From: Streptomyces sp. Je 1-332
GTDB lineage: Bacteria; Actinomycetota; Actinomycetes; Streptomycetales; Streptomycetaceae
DNA: 64,000 nt
Assembly: GCF_040730185.1 (NCBI RefSeq)
Contig: NZ_CP160402.1
Span: 4,464,001 to 4,528,000 of the forward strand
Reading direction: 5' to 3'
Shown here: positions 18,388-26,919 of the stretch, piece by piece
Numbering within the stretch: position 1 is the stretch's first letter
Layout of the letters: the number at the start of each line of letters is the position of its first letter
Translations under genes and position numbers: made by a program
Notes under the pieces: generated by a model
Told to the model about the DNA's origin: nothing
Seen by the model: only the letters and a program-made list of their open reading frames with translations
Databases searched by the model: none

Positions 18388-18437
18388 CGGACCCGCTTCT
18401 CGTCGAGCTTCTCGTTGATCTCGATCGTGCGGGTCCG
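18388..18437 (-). other. Inverted repeat between folK and DUF3180 gene
   Basis: CGGACCCGC (18388-18396) and GCGGGTCCG (18429-18437) are perfect arms 32 bp apart in the 85-bp gap. It could attenuate transcription between folK and the DUF3180 gene; no T-run is present. Confidence 0.35.
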
Positions 18438-18451
18438 ATAGACCCTAACGA

Positions 18452-19063
18452 TTACTCGGGCAGACGGAGTTCCAGGTCGACACGGGGCGCGACGCCTTCG
18501 CGGGTGACCTTGGCGAGCAGTTCGGCGACCGCGCCGTGGCCCGCGAGCTGTGCCTCGGGCTCCACGTCGTGCCAGGGGGCGAGGACGAAGGCTCGTTCGT
18601 GCGCGCGCGGGTGGGGGAGCGTGAGGTCGGGGTCGTCCGAGACGATGTCCGCGTACGCCACGATGTCGACGTCGATCGTGCGGGCGGCCCAGCGCTCGTC
18701 CCGTACGCGGTGGAAGGCTTCCTCGATCGCCTGGGCCCGCTCCAGGAGCGAGGAGGGCGGCAGGGTCGTCTTCACCACGACCACCGCGTTGAAGTACGAC
18801 GGCTGGCTGCCGGGCTCCACGCCCCAGGGCTCGGTCTCGTACACCGGGGAGACGGCCTTGACGCGCAGGCCGGGGGTGTCCTCCAGGGCGTCGACGGCGC
18901 CCTGCAGCGTCTCCAGGCGGTTGCCGAGATTGCTGCCGAGGGAGATCACGGCGCGTTTGGGGTTGGAGAGGGTGGTGTCGGCGGCGTCGACCTTCTCCAC
19001 GACGGCGGTGGGCACCGGCTGGACGGTCGGGTCGCTCTGCCCTTGCGTGGAAAACGCGGTCAT
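18452..19063 (-). CDS. folK: 2-amino-4-hydroxy-6-hydroxymethyldihydropteridine pyrophosphokinase
   Basis: A 203-residue enzyme that pyrophosphorylates 6-hydroxymethyl-dihydropterin before condensation with pABA. HPPK marks are AVISLGSNLGNRLETLQGAV, the YETEPWG and YFNAVV segments, and RWAARTIDVDIVAY followed by LPHPRAHERAFVLAPW. The first 35 residues are a variable tail. The ATG at 19063 overlaps the folB stop by 4 bp (ATGA), so the two are translationally coupled. Confidence 0.96.
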   Translation of the reverse strand: MTAFSTQGQSDPTVQPVPTAVVEKVDAADTTLSNPKRAVISLGSNLGNRLETLQGAVDALEDTPGLRVKAVSPVYETEPWGVEPGSQPSYFNAVVVVKTTLPPSSLLERAQAIEEAFHRVRDERWAARTIDVDIVAYADIVSDDPDLTLPHPRAHERAFVLAPWHDVEPEAQLAGHGAVAELLAKVTREGVAPRVDLELRLPE

Positions 19064-19419
19064 ACTCGGCTCCGGGTGATGGTGACGGTCACGTCGTCGA
19101 AGGGGACGGTGATCGGGGCGTCCGGTTTGTGGACGCACACCTCGACCTCCAGGACTCCTTCGTGCTTCAGACACGTCTGTGCGATGCGCTCGGCGAGGGT
19201 CTCGATGAGGTCCACCGGGTCGCCTTCGACGGCGGCCACGACCTCCTCGGCCACGACGCCGTAGTGCACGGTCTTCGCCAGGTCGTCGTCGGCGGCGGCC
19301 GCACGGGTGTCCAGGCCAAGGACCAGGTCCACGATGAAGGTCTGGCCCTCTTCGCGTTCCCGCGGGAAGACACCGTGGTGCCCGCGGGCCTTGAGGCCGC
19401 GCAGCGCGACACGATCCAC
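19060..19419 (-). CDS. folB: Dihydroneopterin aldolase
   Basis: A 119-residue enzyme cleaving 7,8-dihydroneopterin to 6-hydroxymethyl-dihydropterin and glycolaldehyde. The sequence runs MDRVALRGLKARGHHGVFP, then EEGQTFIVDLVL, TVHYGVVAEEV and LIETLAERIAQTCL, all family hallmarks including the active-site Glu and Tyr. GTG 19419 is chosen because GCAGGAG lies 8 bp upstream and the length then fits; longer in-frame openings lack a ribosome site. It overlaps folK by 4 bp. Confidence 0.95.
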   Translation of the reverse strand: MDRVALRGLKARGHHGVFPREREEGQTFIVDLVLGLDTRAAAADDDLAKTVHYGVVAEEVVAAVEGDPVDLIETLAERIAQTCLKHEGVLEVEVCVHKPDAPITVPFDDVTVTITRSRV

Positions 19420-19552
19420 GCGAATCACTCCTGCAATCGTCGTTATCGGCAGGCCTGCACCGAGTGCGGTCGGCACACCAGCCTCGATCGAATCTACCTG
19501 CGCGCACTGACAGCTCTTGCCCGCGGGGGCTTCCGGAACCGCACCTACCCAC

Positions 19553-20083
19553 TTAGGAGGGGGACTCCTCGCCCTCTTCGTCATCGGTTTCGGCCAGTAC
19601 GGGAGAGGCGTGGTGCGACCAGAGCTTCCAGCCGTCGGCCGTGCGGCGGAACACATTGGTGGCGACGACGAGCTGCCCGACGAGCGGGCCGAGTTCACCG
19701 CCGCCCTCGGGGGGCGGGCCGCCGCTGAGGATGTTCTCCGTGCAGGTCACCAGGGCGGTGTCGCCGGCCACCCCGACGTGCACGTCGGTCAGGAAGAACT
19801 GGATGTACTCGGTGTTCGCCATGATCAGCGCGTACGACCTGAGGACCTCGCCGCGGCCCGTGAGGACCGGCCAGCCCGGGTGGACGCAGGAGATCTTGGC
19901 TTCGTCGCCGTCTTCCGCGGCGTCCTCGTCGTCCCGGGCGTCGGGGTCGGGTTCCGTCTCCGGGGCCGCGTCCGCGTCCAGCCAGAGGTCGGAGAGCTCG
20001 TCGAAGTCGCCCCGCTCCAGTGCTTCGTAGAAGGCCGTGTTGGCCTGCTCGACCTGTTCGACGTCGGTCCGGGCCCCGGTCAC
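19553..20083 (-). CDS. SnoaL/NTF2-like fold protein linked to folate genes
   Basis: A 176-residue protein with an NTF2-like pattern: helical start VEQANTAFYEALERGDFDELSDLWLD, SCVHPGWPVLTGRGEVLRSYALIM, then alternating strands ending in LVVATNVFRRTADGWKLWSHHASPV. A highly acidic insert (EPDPDARDDEDAAEDGDE) follows the first helix. NTF2-like proteins bind or convert small molecules, but no catalytic role is known for this one. GTG 20083 overlaps the folP stop by 4 bp, so it is co-translated between folP and folB, which suggests a folate-related or stabilising task. Confidence 0.85.
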   Translation of the reverse strand: MTGARTDVEQVEQANTAFYEALERGDFDELSDLWLDADAAPETEPDPDARDDEDAAEDGDEAKISCVHPGWPVLTGRGEVLRSYALIMANTEYIQFFLTDVHVGVAGDTALVTCTENILSGGPPPEGGGELGPLVGQLVVATNVFRRTADGWKLWSHHASPVLAETDDEEGEESPS

Positions 20084-20952
20084 CGAGGACCGCCCGCCGC
20101 GCTGGTCACGGCGTGTGCGACGCGGACGGCGTCGGCGGTGGCCCGCACCTCGTGCACGCGGACCGCCCACGCGCCCTGGTGTGCGGCGATGGCGGAGACC
20201 GCGGCGGTGGCCGCGTCCCGCTCGCGGGCGGGCGGCGGCGCACCCTGCGGGCCGGCGAGGACGCGGCCGAGGAAGCGCTTGCGGGAGGCGGCGACCAGGA
20301 TCGGGTGGCCGATCTCACGCAGGCGGTCGACGCGGGCCAGGAGCGCGAGGTCGTGCTCGGCGTCCTTGGAGAAGCCGAGACCGGGGTCGATGACGATGCG
20401 CTCGGGGGCGATGCCGCCGTCGATGGCGGCCTGCACGCGCGCGTGGAGCTCGTCGACGACTTCGGAGACCACGTCTTCGTAGACGGGCTTGGCGTGGATG
20501 TCGGTGAGGAAGCCGCGCCAGTGCATCACCACGAAGGGCGCCCCGGCGGCGGCGACCGCGGGGACCATGCGCTCGTCGGCGAGGCCGCCGCTGACGTCGT
20601 TCACCAGGACGGCGCCCGCGGAGAGCGCCTGCTCGGCGACGGTGGCGCGCATGGTGTCCACGGACACCGTCACGCCCTCGGCGGCGAGGCCCCGCACGAC
20701 GGGGACCACGCGCCGCAGCTCCTCGTCCTCGTCCACGCGCGGGGCGCCGGGACGGGTCGACTCGCCGCCCACGTCGACCAGGTCGGCGCCCTGGGCGACC
20801 AGGTCGATGCCGTGCTTGACGGCGGCCGTGGTGTCGAACCAGCGGCCCCCGTCGGAGAAGGAGTCCGGGGTCACGTTCACGACCCCCATGACCGCGCAGC
20901 GGCCCCACTCCGGCAGCCCCTCGACCGATCCCCGCCCGCGCAACGTACTCAT
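20080..20952 (-). CDS. folP: Dihydropteroate synthase
   Basis: A 290-residue TIM-barrel enzyme that joins pABA to the pterin pyrophosphate; the sulfonamide target. The motifs MGVVNVTPDSFSDGG, GADLVDVGGESTRPGA, SVDTMRATVAEQAL, NDVSGG, IDPGLGFSKDAEHDLALL and ASRKRFLG are all intact. The ATG is at 20952. It leads the reverse operon folP-NTF2-folB-folK-DUF3180. Confidence 0.97.
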   Translation of the reverse strand: MSTLRGRGSVEGLPEWGRCAVMGVVNVTPDSFSDGGRWFDTTAAVKHGIDLVAQGADLVDVGGESTRPGAPRVDEDEELRRVVPVVRGLAAEGVTVSVDTMRATVAEQALSAGAVLVNDVSGGLADERMVPAVAAAGAPFVVMHWRGFLTDIHAKPVYEDVVSEVVDELHARVQAAIDGGIAPERIVIDPGLGFSKDAEHDLALLARVDRLREIGHPILVAASRKRFLGRVLAGPQGAPPPARERDAATAAVSAIAAHQGAWAVRVHEVRATADAVRVAHAVTSAAGGPR

Positions 20953-20982
20953 GCCTCCAGCCTAGGCCCGAGCGGGCGGGGA

Positions 20983-22926
20983 CTACGCCGCCCGGACCTC
21001 ACGCTCTGTGGTCCGGTGCGGGCAGGGACGGCGCTGAGCGCCCGCCCGGCGCAGGAAGCGGGGCATCGTGAGGGTCACGAAGCCCTCGGCCTGCATGGCG
21101 GCGAAGCCGATGCGGGGGAGGTCCTTGGAGGAGCGGTAGACGACGAAGCGGGGCTCCCAGCGGGGGCGGAACTTCGCGTTGAACTTGTACAGGGACTCGA
21201 TCTGGAACCAGCGCGAGAGGAAGACGAGCAGGCCGCGCCAGGCACGGAGCACCGGCCCCGCGCCGATCTTCTCGCCACGGGCGAGGGCCGCGCGGAACAT
21301 CGCGAAGTTGAGGGACACGCGCGCGATGCCGAGCTTCGGGGCCGCCTGCAGGGCGGCCACGATGAGCAGCTCGTTCATGCCGGGGTCGGCGGAGCGGTCG
21401 CGGCGCATGAGGTCCAGGGAGACGCCGTCCTTGCCCCAGGGGACGAAGTGGAGGACGGCCTTGAGGTCTCCGTAGTCGCCCGGTTCGTCGTCCGCCTTGT
21501 GGGCGGTGGCGATCAGGCAGTCGCCGTCGTCCGGGTCACCGATGCGGCCGAGCGCCATGGAGAAGCCGCGTTCGGTGTCGGTGCCGCGCCAGTCGTCGGC
21601 GGCGCGCTGTATCCGCTCCAGTTCGCGCTCCCCGAGGTCACGCACGCGCCGTACGCGGGTCTCGTAGCCATTGCGCTCGATGCGCTTGACCATCTGGCGT
21701 ACGTTGCGCATCGCACGCCCGGACAGGGAGAAATCCACGACGTCCACCACCGCCTCGTCGCCCAGTTCGAGGGCGTCGAGGCCGGTCTCGCGGGTCCAGA
21801 CCTCGCCGCCGGTCTCGGAGCAGCCCATGACGGCGGGCGTCCAGGAGTGGGCCTTCGCCTCGTCCATGAAGCGCTCGATGGCGCCGGGCCAGGCCTCCAC
21901 GTCGCCGATCGGGTCGCCGCTGGCAAGCATCACCCCGGAGACCACGCGGTAGGTGACCGCCGCCTTGCCGCTGGGGGAGAAGACGGCGCCCTTGTCGCGG
22001 CGGAGCGCGAAGTGGCCGAGCGAGTCGCGGGCGCCGTGTTTGTCGAGCAGGGCGCGCAGCTTCGCCTCGTCGTCCTCGGTGAGGCGTGCTGCGGGGTGCT
22101 CGGGGCGAAAGGCCAGGTAGATGGTGGTGAGGGCGGTGAGCATGCCGAGCGCGCCGAGCGAGTAGCCGACCGTCCAGGACGTGGTCCCGTAGTAGTCGAC
22201 CGGCCCTTCGAAGCCGAACAGGCCGTACAGGACGTGGGTGAGGCGTTCCGTGATGCTCGGGTCCCCGATGACCTTGCCCGGGTGCGCACTGACGATGACC
22301 AGGCCGAGGGCGATGGAACCGGCCCCGAGGAGCACGAAGTTGGCGAGCGCCCGCCAGCGGCTGCGCGGATCGGGCAGCGCGGCGAACTCACCCCGGTGGC
22401 GAAGCAGCAGCGCCAGGAGGGCGAGCGAGATCAGTACGCCGATGACGGAGTGCCGGTAGGTGAACTGCGCGACGGCACCGGCCGGGAGCAGTACCGCGGC
22501 GGCCCGCCAGGCCCGCCGCTTGTGGCGGCGCAGGCCGTGCGCGAGCAGCAGCAACAGGACGCCGGAGCTGAGCGCGAGGGCGGCGGCGAAGGGGCCGAGC
22601 GCGCCGGGCAGGACCTCGGCGAGCGCGTGCATCCGGCTGTGCCGGAAGCGCGGGAAGACACCGGCGGCCACGTTCAGGAGGCCGACGAGGGCGCAGGCGC
22701 GGGCGACGAGGGCCGGTACGGCTTCGGGGCGCGGCCCGCGGAGCAGCCGGCTGAATCCGCTGCGGATGCCGTCACGGGGCCCGTCGGTACGGCGCCGTCC
22801 CTGGGGGCTGCTGCCCTCACCGTCCGGAACCGCACCTGACAATTCCGCATCTATCCTGACAGACATCGCATCCCGTGGTTCTGCGAGAGAGCTTGATTCC
22901 GGCACCAAAACGGCATCCGGCGACAT
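20983..22926 (-). CDS. MprF-like phosphatidylglycerol lysyltransferase (DUF2156)
   Basis: A 647-residue membrane protein. About six hydrophobic helices fill residues 60-290, including GALGPFAAALALSSGVLLLLLAHGL. A soluble DUF2156/GNAT-like domain follows from about 300 with FALRRDKGAVFSPSGKAAVTYRVV, MGCSETGGEVW and GMNELLIVAALQAAPKLG. This domain in MprF/LysX transfers lysine from lysyl-tRNA to phosphatidylglycerol, lowering surface charge and sensitivity to cationic peptides; amino-acid specificity is not evident. The ATG at 22926 has AGAGGGC upstream. In-frame codons further upstream would run into the divergent esterase gene. Confidence 0.85.
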   Translation of the reverse strand: MSPDAVLVPESSSLAEPRDAMSVRIDAELSGAVPDGEGSSPQGRRRTDGPRDGIRSGFSRLLRGPRPEAVPALVARACALVGLLNVAAGVFPRFRHSRMHALAEVLPGALGPFAAALALSSGVLLLLLAHGLRRHKRRAWRAAAVLLPAGAVAQFTYRHSVIGVLISLALLALLLRHRGEFAALPDPRSRWRALANFVLLGAGSIALGLVIVSAHPGKVIGDPSITERLTHVLYGLFGFEGPVDYYGTTSWTVGYSLGALGMLTALTTIYLAFRPEHPAARLTEDDEAKLRALLDKHGARDSLGHFALRRDKGAVFSPSGKAAVTYRVVSGVMLASGDPIGDVEAWPGAIERFMDEAKAHSWTPAVMGCSETGGEVWTRETGLDALELGDEAVVDVVDFSLSGRAMRNVRQMVKRIERNGYETRVRRVRDLGERELERIQRAADDWRGTDTERGFSMALGRIGDPDDGDCLIATAHKADDEPGDYGDLKAVLHFVPWGKDGVSLDLMRRDRSADPGMNELLIVAALQAAPKLGIARVSLNFAMFRAALARGEKIGAGPVLRAWRGLLVFLSRWFQIESLYKFNAKFRPRWEPRFVVYRSSKDLPRIGFAAMQAEGFVTLTMPRFLRRAGAQRRPCPHRTTEREVRAA

Positions 22927-23029
22927 TGCGCCCTCTAGGACGGTCCTTCTGGGGCTCGGGTTCACTCCCGACCGGAAAACCGCTGGAAAAGAACGACGGA
23001 ACAGGCAGAAAGCGCAGGCGGAACACCCC

Positions 23030-24148
23030 ATGGGTCTGACGAGCAACAAGGTCCTCGCGTTGGCGGTGCTCCTCGCCGTCGTGCTGTTCATCGGCACGGT
23101 GTGGTTCTGGCCGCGCCTCGCCCGCCAGTCCTGGCGGGCCGTCACCGGCCGTGTCGGGCTGCTCATCGCCACTCAGTTGGCGGTCTTCTCCTCGGTCGGT
23201 CTCGCCGCCAACCAGGCGTTCGGCTTCTACGCCACCTGGGCGGACCTCTTCGGCCAGGAGACGAGCCCCGGTGTCGTCGTCGACCACGATCCCGCCACGG
23301 GCGGGACACCGGTGGACGTACGCGGCACCCGGCCGGTGAACGTGCCCGGCGGTGGCAGCCCGTCGACCGGCGGTCAGATCCAGAAGGTGGTCGTCAGCGG
23401 GAAGGAGGCGGACATAGCAAGCCCCGCCTACGTCTACCTGCCGCCCGAGTACTTCCAGCCGCGGTACAAGAAGCGCACGTTCCCCGTGTCCGTGGTGCTC
23501 ACCGGCTACCCCGGCACCGCCGAGGCGCTCATCAAGGGCCTGCACTACCCGCAGACCGCCCACGGCCTCGCCAGGCGGGACAGGATGCAGCCGATGATCC
23601 TGGTCATGATGCGGCCCACCGTGGCGCCGCCGCGGGACACCGAGTGCGTGGACATCCCCGGGGGCCCGCAGGCCGAGACGTTCTTCGCCAAGGACCTGCC
23701 CGGTGCGATCTCCGAGCACTACAGGGTGGGCAGGAACGCGAGCAGTTGGGGTGTCATCGGTGACTCCACGGGTGGCTACTGCGCCCTGAAGCTCGCCATG
23801 CACCACCCCGACGTGTACGCCGCGGGGGCGGGCCTCTCCGCGTACTACAAGGCGCCCATCGACGTCACCACGGGCGATCTCTTCCACGGCGACAAGGAGT
23901 TGGAGGAGCGCGCCGACCTGATGTGGTACCTCGACCACATGCCCGCGCCCAAGACGTCCCTCCTTGTCACCACCAGCAAACAAGGAGAGGACAACTTCGC
24001 GGACACCGAGAAGTTCATCGGCAAGGTGAAGTCGCCCACCAGGGTCTCGTCGATCACCCTCGAAAGCGGCGGGCACAACTTCAACACGTGGCGCAGGGAG
24101 ATCCCCGCGACGCTGGAGTGGATCAGCGGGCGTCTTGACGGGAAGTAG
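23030..24148 (+). CDS. Membrane-anchored esterase of the antigen 85/esterase D fold
   Basis: A 372-residue protein with two N-terminal hydrophobic helices (about 8-27 and 45-65), then an extracytoplasmic alpha/beta hydrolase. The nucleophile is S246 in VIGDSTGGYCALKLAMHHPD, with DLPGAISEHYRVG before it and the likely catalytic histidine in SGGHNFNTWRREIP near the end. This is the layout of putative esterases related to mycolyltransferases, common as secreted or membrane proteins in actinobacteria; the substrate is unknown. The ATG at 23030 follows GCAGGCGG. It is divergent from the MprF-like gene, which hints at a shared envelope role. Confidence 0.85.
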   Translation: MGLTSNKVLALAVLLAVVLFIGTVWFWPRLARQSWRAVTGRVGLLIATQLAVFSSVGLAANQAFGFYATWADLFGQETSPGVVVDHDPATGGTPVDVRGTRPVNVPGGGSPSTGGQIQKVVVSGKEADIASPAYVYLPPEYFQPRYKKRTFPVSVVLTGYPGTAEALIKGLHYPQTAHGLARRDRMQPMILVMMRPTVAPPRDTECVDIPGGPQAETFFAKDLPGAISEHYRVGRNASSWGVIGDSTGGYCALKLAMHHPDVYAAGAGLSAYYKAPIDVTTGDLFHGDKELEERADLMWYLDHMPAPKTSLLVTTSKQGEDNFADTEKFIGKVKSPTRVSSITLESGGHNFNTWRREIPATLEWISGRLDGK

Positions 24149-24152
24149 CGCC

Positions 24153-25310
24153 TCAGAGCTTGCTGATGGCCGTGACGGTCTCCAACTCGACCTCCCCGCG
24201 CGCGATGTCACGCGCGTCCGCCGCCGTCGACCTGCGCAGCGCCTCGTGCAGCCGGGCCGGGGTGAGGACGCCGAGGAAGCGGCCCTCGCTGTCCTTGTCG
24301 ATGACCGCGATCCAGCCCGCGTCGTGCTGGAGCATCGTCGCGAACGCCTGCTTCAGGGTGGCGCCCACCGGGAGCCACGCCTCCATGCGGCGGGCGTGGT
24401 CGCGGACCGTTCCCTTGCCGCCGTGCGCGTGCTCGGCGGAGATCCAGCCGTGCAGGTTGTTCTCGCCGTCCAGGACCACGGCCCACTGGGCGTCGAGCCG
24501 CGCGGGCAGCGGGTCGTCCAGGTGCAGGACGGGCGGCTGCTCCAGGTCGCCCTCCTCGATGGGCGTCACGGAGAGGCGCTTGAGACCGCGGTCCGCGCCG
24601 ACGAAGTCAGCCACATAACCGTTGGCAGGTGCGCCCAGGATCGTCGACGGGGTGTCGAACTGCTCGATGCGGCCCTCTCCGTAGACGGCCATCCGGTCAC
24701 CGAGGCGGACCGCTTCCTCGATGTCGTGCGTGACGAAGAGGACGGTCTTGCGGACGGCCTGCTGGAGGCGGAGGAACTCGTTCTGCAGGTGCTCGCGCAC
24801 CACGGGGTCGACCGCGCCGAACGGCTCGTCCATCAGGAGAACCGGCGGATCGGCCGCCAGCGCACGGGCCACGCCCACCCGCTGGCGCTGTCCCCCGGAG
24901 AGCTGCTCGGGGTAGCGGTCGCCGAAGGTGGCGGGATCGAGGCCGACCAGGTCGAGGAGTTCGGCGGCGCGCTCGCGGGCCCTGCCGCGCTTCACGCCGA
25001 GCAGGTGCGGGACGGTCGCGGTGTTCTCCAGGACCGTCTTGTGCGGGAAGAGGCCGACCTGCTGGATGACATAGCCGATACGGCGCCGGAGCTGGACCGG
25101 GTCGATGGTGGATATGTCATCACCTTCGACGTATATCCGGCCCTCGGTCGGCTCGATGAGGCGGTTCACCATCTTCATCGTCGTCGTCTTGCCGCAGCCC
25201 GACGGGCCGACGAGCGTGACCAGTTCACCCTCGGCGACCTCGAAGGACAGGTCGTCGACGGCCGTGGTGCCGTCCTCGTACCGCTTGGTGACGTGCTCGA
25301 ACCGGATCAT
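24153..25310 (-). CDS. Osmoprotectant (glycine betaine/carnitine/choline) ABC ATPase with CBS domains
   Basis: A 385-residue cytoplasmic ATPase. Walker A GPSGCGKTTT has K41; the signature is LSGGQRQRVGVARAL and Walker B is PPVLLMDEPFGAVDP. Two CBS-like domains fill about residues 260-370 (LHGWISAEH..., GWIAVIDKDSEGRFLGVLT), as in OpuA/OpuC-type importers where they sense ionic strength. The ATG at 25310 is preceded by GGGGA. It is divergent from the two permease genes and the binding-protein gene, with a 132-bp shared promoter region. Confidence 0.93.
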   Translation of the reverse strand: MIRFEHVTKRYEDGTTAVDDLSFEVAEGELVTLVGPSGCGKTTTMKMVNRLIEPTEGRIYVEGDDISTIDPVQLRRRIGYVIQQVGLFPHKTVLENTATVPHLLGVKRGRARERAAELLDLVGLDPATFGDRYPEQLSGGQRQRVGVARALAADPPVLLMDEPFGAVDPVVREHLQNEFLRLQQAVRKTVLFVTHDIEEAVRLGDRMAVYGEGRIEQFDTPSTILGAPANGYVADFVGADRGLKRLSVTPIEEGDLEQPPVLHLDDPLPARLDAQWAVVLDGENNLHGWISAEHAHGGKGTVRDHARRMEAWLPVGATLKQAFATMLQHDAGWIAVIDKDSEGRFLGVLTPARLHEALRRSTAADARDIARGEVELETVTAISKL

Positions 25311-25442
25311 GATTCCCCATTGTTGCGGGCGTTGTGTAAAGCCCATGTTGCGCCAGTGCGACGAGTCTCGGCGATTGTCGGTGCTCCGCGTTAGGGTCGC
25401 CAGAGCGCCTCAGGAATCGGTACTCGGGGGGAGTGGGGCGGG

Positions 25443-26171
25443 ATGAGCGAGCAGAACTGTCTGGTGACGAACGACTGGATCTGCGGGGAGTACGTCAGCT
25501 CCCGCAGCCAGGAGCTGATCGACGCCACCGTCCAGCACGTGGGCATCACCGCGGCGTCGGTCGCCATCGGCGTCGCCGTCTCGCTGCCGCTCGCGCTGCT
25601 CGCCCGGCGCTGGCGCTTCCTGGCGGGTCCCATCCTCGGCGTGACGACCGTGCTCTACACGGTGCCCTCGCTCGCGATGTTCTCGCTCCTGCTGCCGTTC
25701 TTCGGGCTCTCGGCCTCGCTGGTCGTCACGGGCCTCGTGCTGTACTCCCTGACGATCCTGGTGCGGAACATCCTGGCGGGGCTCCAGGCCGTGCCGGAGG
25801 AGGCACGTGACGCGGCGAAGGGGATGGGGTACGGACCGCTGCGGCTGCTGTGGGAGGTGGAACTGCCGCTCGCGCTGCCCGCGTTGCTGGCCGGTGTCCG
25901 CATCACCACGGTCTCGACGGTGGCCCTGACGACGGTAGGGGCGATCGTGGACTACGGAGGCCTCGGATCGCTGATCCTCGACGGCCTCGACACGACGTTC
26001 AAGGCGCAGGTGCTCACGGCCTCCGCGCTCTGTGTGGTCCTCGCCGTGGTCGCCGACCTGCTTCTCCTCGCCCTCCAGCGGTGGCTGACGCCATGGACGC
26101 GCGTGCACCGCATACGTACGAAGCGCACCGCCCCCGCGGAGCGCACGGCCAAGGTGGCTGAACCTGCATGA
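25443..26171 (+). CDS. Osmoprotectant ABC transporter permease, OpuCB-like
   Basis: A 242-residue membrane protein with about five to six helices and the BPD_transp_1 EAA loop EEARDAAKGMGYGPLRLLWEVELPLALPALLAG. The N-terminal segment is periplasmic-like (NCLVTNDWICGEYVSSRSQELIDATVQHV). Related proteins import betaine-type solutes. The ATG at 25443 overlaps GGGCGGG spacing normally. Its stop overlaps the next permease start by 4 bp. Confidence 0.93.
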   Translation: MSEQNCLVTNDWICGEYVSSRSQELIDATVQHVGITAASVAIGVAVSLPLALLARRWRFLAGPILGVTTVLYTVPSLAMFSLLLPFFGLSASLVVTGLVLYSLTILVRNILAGLQAVPEEARDAAKGMGYGPLRLLWEVELPLALPALLAGVRITTVSTVALTTVGAIVDYGGLGSLILDGLDTTFKAQVLTASALCVVLAVVADLLLLALQRWLTPWTRVHRIRTKRTAPAERTAKVAEPA

Positions 26172-26848
26172 ACGCGATAACCGGCGCGTACGACTGGCTG
26201 ACCACGGGCGCCAACTGGCAGGGCGAGAAGGGGGTGTGGCACCGCCTCGCCGAGCACCTCTACTTCAGCGGTGTGTGTCTCGCCGTCGCGTGCCTGATCG
26301 CGCTGCCGATCGCCCTGTATCTCGGCCACATCGGCAAGGGCGGCGCCCTCGCGGTGAACATCTCGAACATCGGGCGTGCGGTGCCGACGCTCGCGGTGCT
26401 CGTCCTGCTCACGCTGACCCCGCTGGGCGAGCACGGTGACGTGCCGACGCTCATCGCGCTCGTCCTGTTCGCGGTGCCGCCGCTGCTGACCAACGCGTAC
26501 ATCGGGATGCGCGAGGTCGACCGTGCGGTGGTGGAGGCCGCCCGGGGGATGGGCATGAGCGGGCGCCAGCTGTTCGCACGGGTCGAACTGCCCCTCGCGT
26601 ACCCGCTGATCATGACCGGGGTGCGTTCCGCGGGCGTGCAGGTCGTGGCGACGGCGACGCTGGCAGCGATGGCGGGCGAGGGCGGCCTCGGGCGGATCAT
26701 CACCGCCGGGTTCAACCTGCAGAACACGCCTCAGGTGGTGGCGGGAGCGCTTCTCGTGGCGCTGCTCGCGCTCTGCGTGGAGTTGGTGCTCGTCGTGGTG
26801 GGGAAGGTCTTCAGCCCCATGCGGGGGCGCTCGGGGGTCGCGCAGTGA
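26168..26848 (+). CDS. Osmoprotectant ABC transporter permease, OpuCD-like
   Basis: A 226-residue membrane protein paralogous to its neighbour, with the EAA loop VEAARGMGMSGRQLFARVELPLAYPLIMTG and about six helices. The start overlaps the preceding stop (ATGA), indicating coupled synthesis and a heterodimeric permease as in OpuC. Confidence 0.93.
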   Translation: MNAITGAYDWLTTGANWQGEKGVWHRLAEHLYFSGVCLAVACLIALPIALYLGHIGKGGALAVNISNIGRAVPTLAVLVLLTLTPLGEHGDVPTLIALVLFAVPPLLTNAYIGMREVDRAVVEAARGMGMSGRQLFARVELPLAYPLIMTGVRSAGVQVVATATLAAMAGEGGLGRIITAGFNLQNTPQVVAGALLVALLALCVELVLVVVGKVFSPMRGRSGVAQ

Positions 26849-26919
26849 CCTCCGGGCAGTAGTTTCCAGTGTTTCCAAGGGCCAGTGGTCTTAAGCAGCT
26901 TTCGAATGGTGGTTCACCG

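Noticed and set aside
20020..22839. Very long forward frame opposite folP and the MprF-like gene
   Set aside because: It is the complement-frame shadow of two well-recognised reverse genes.
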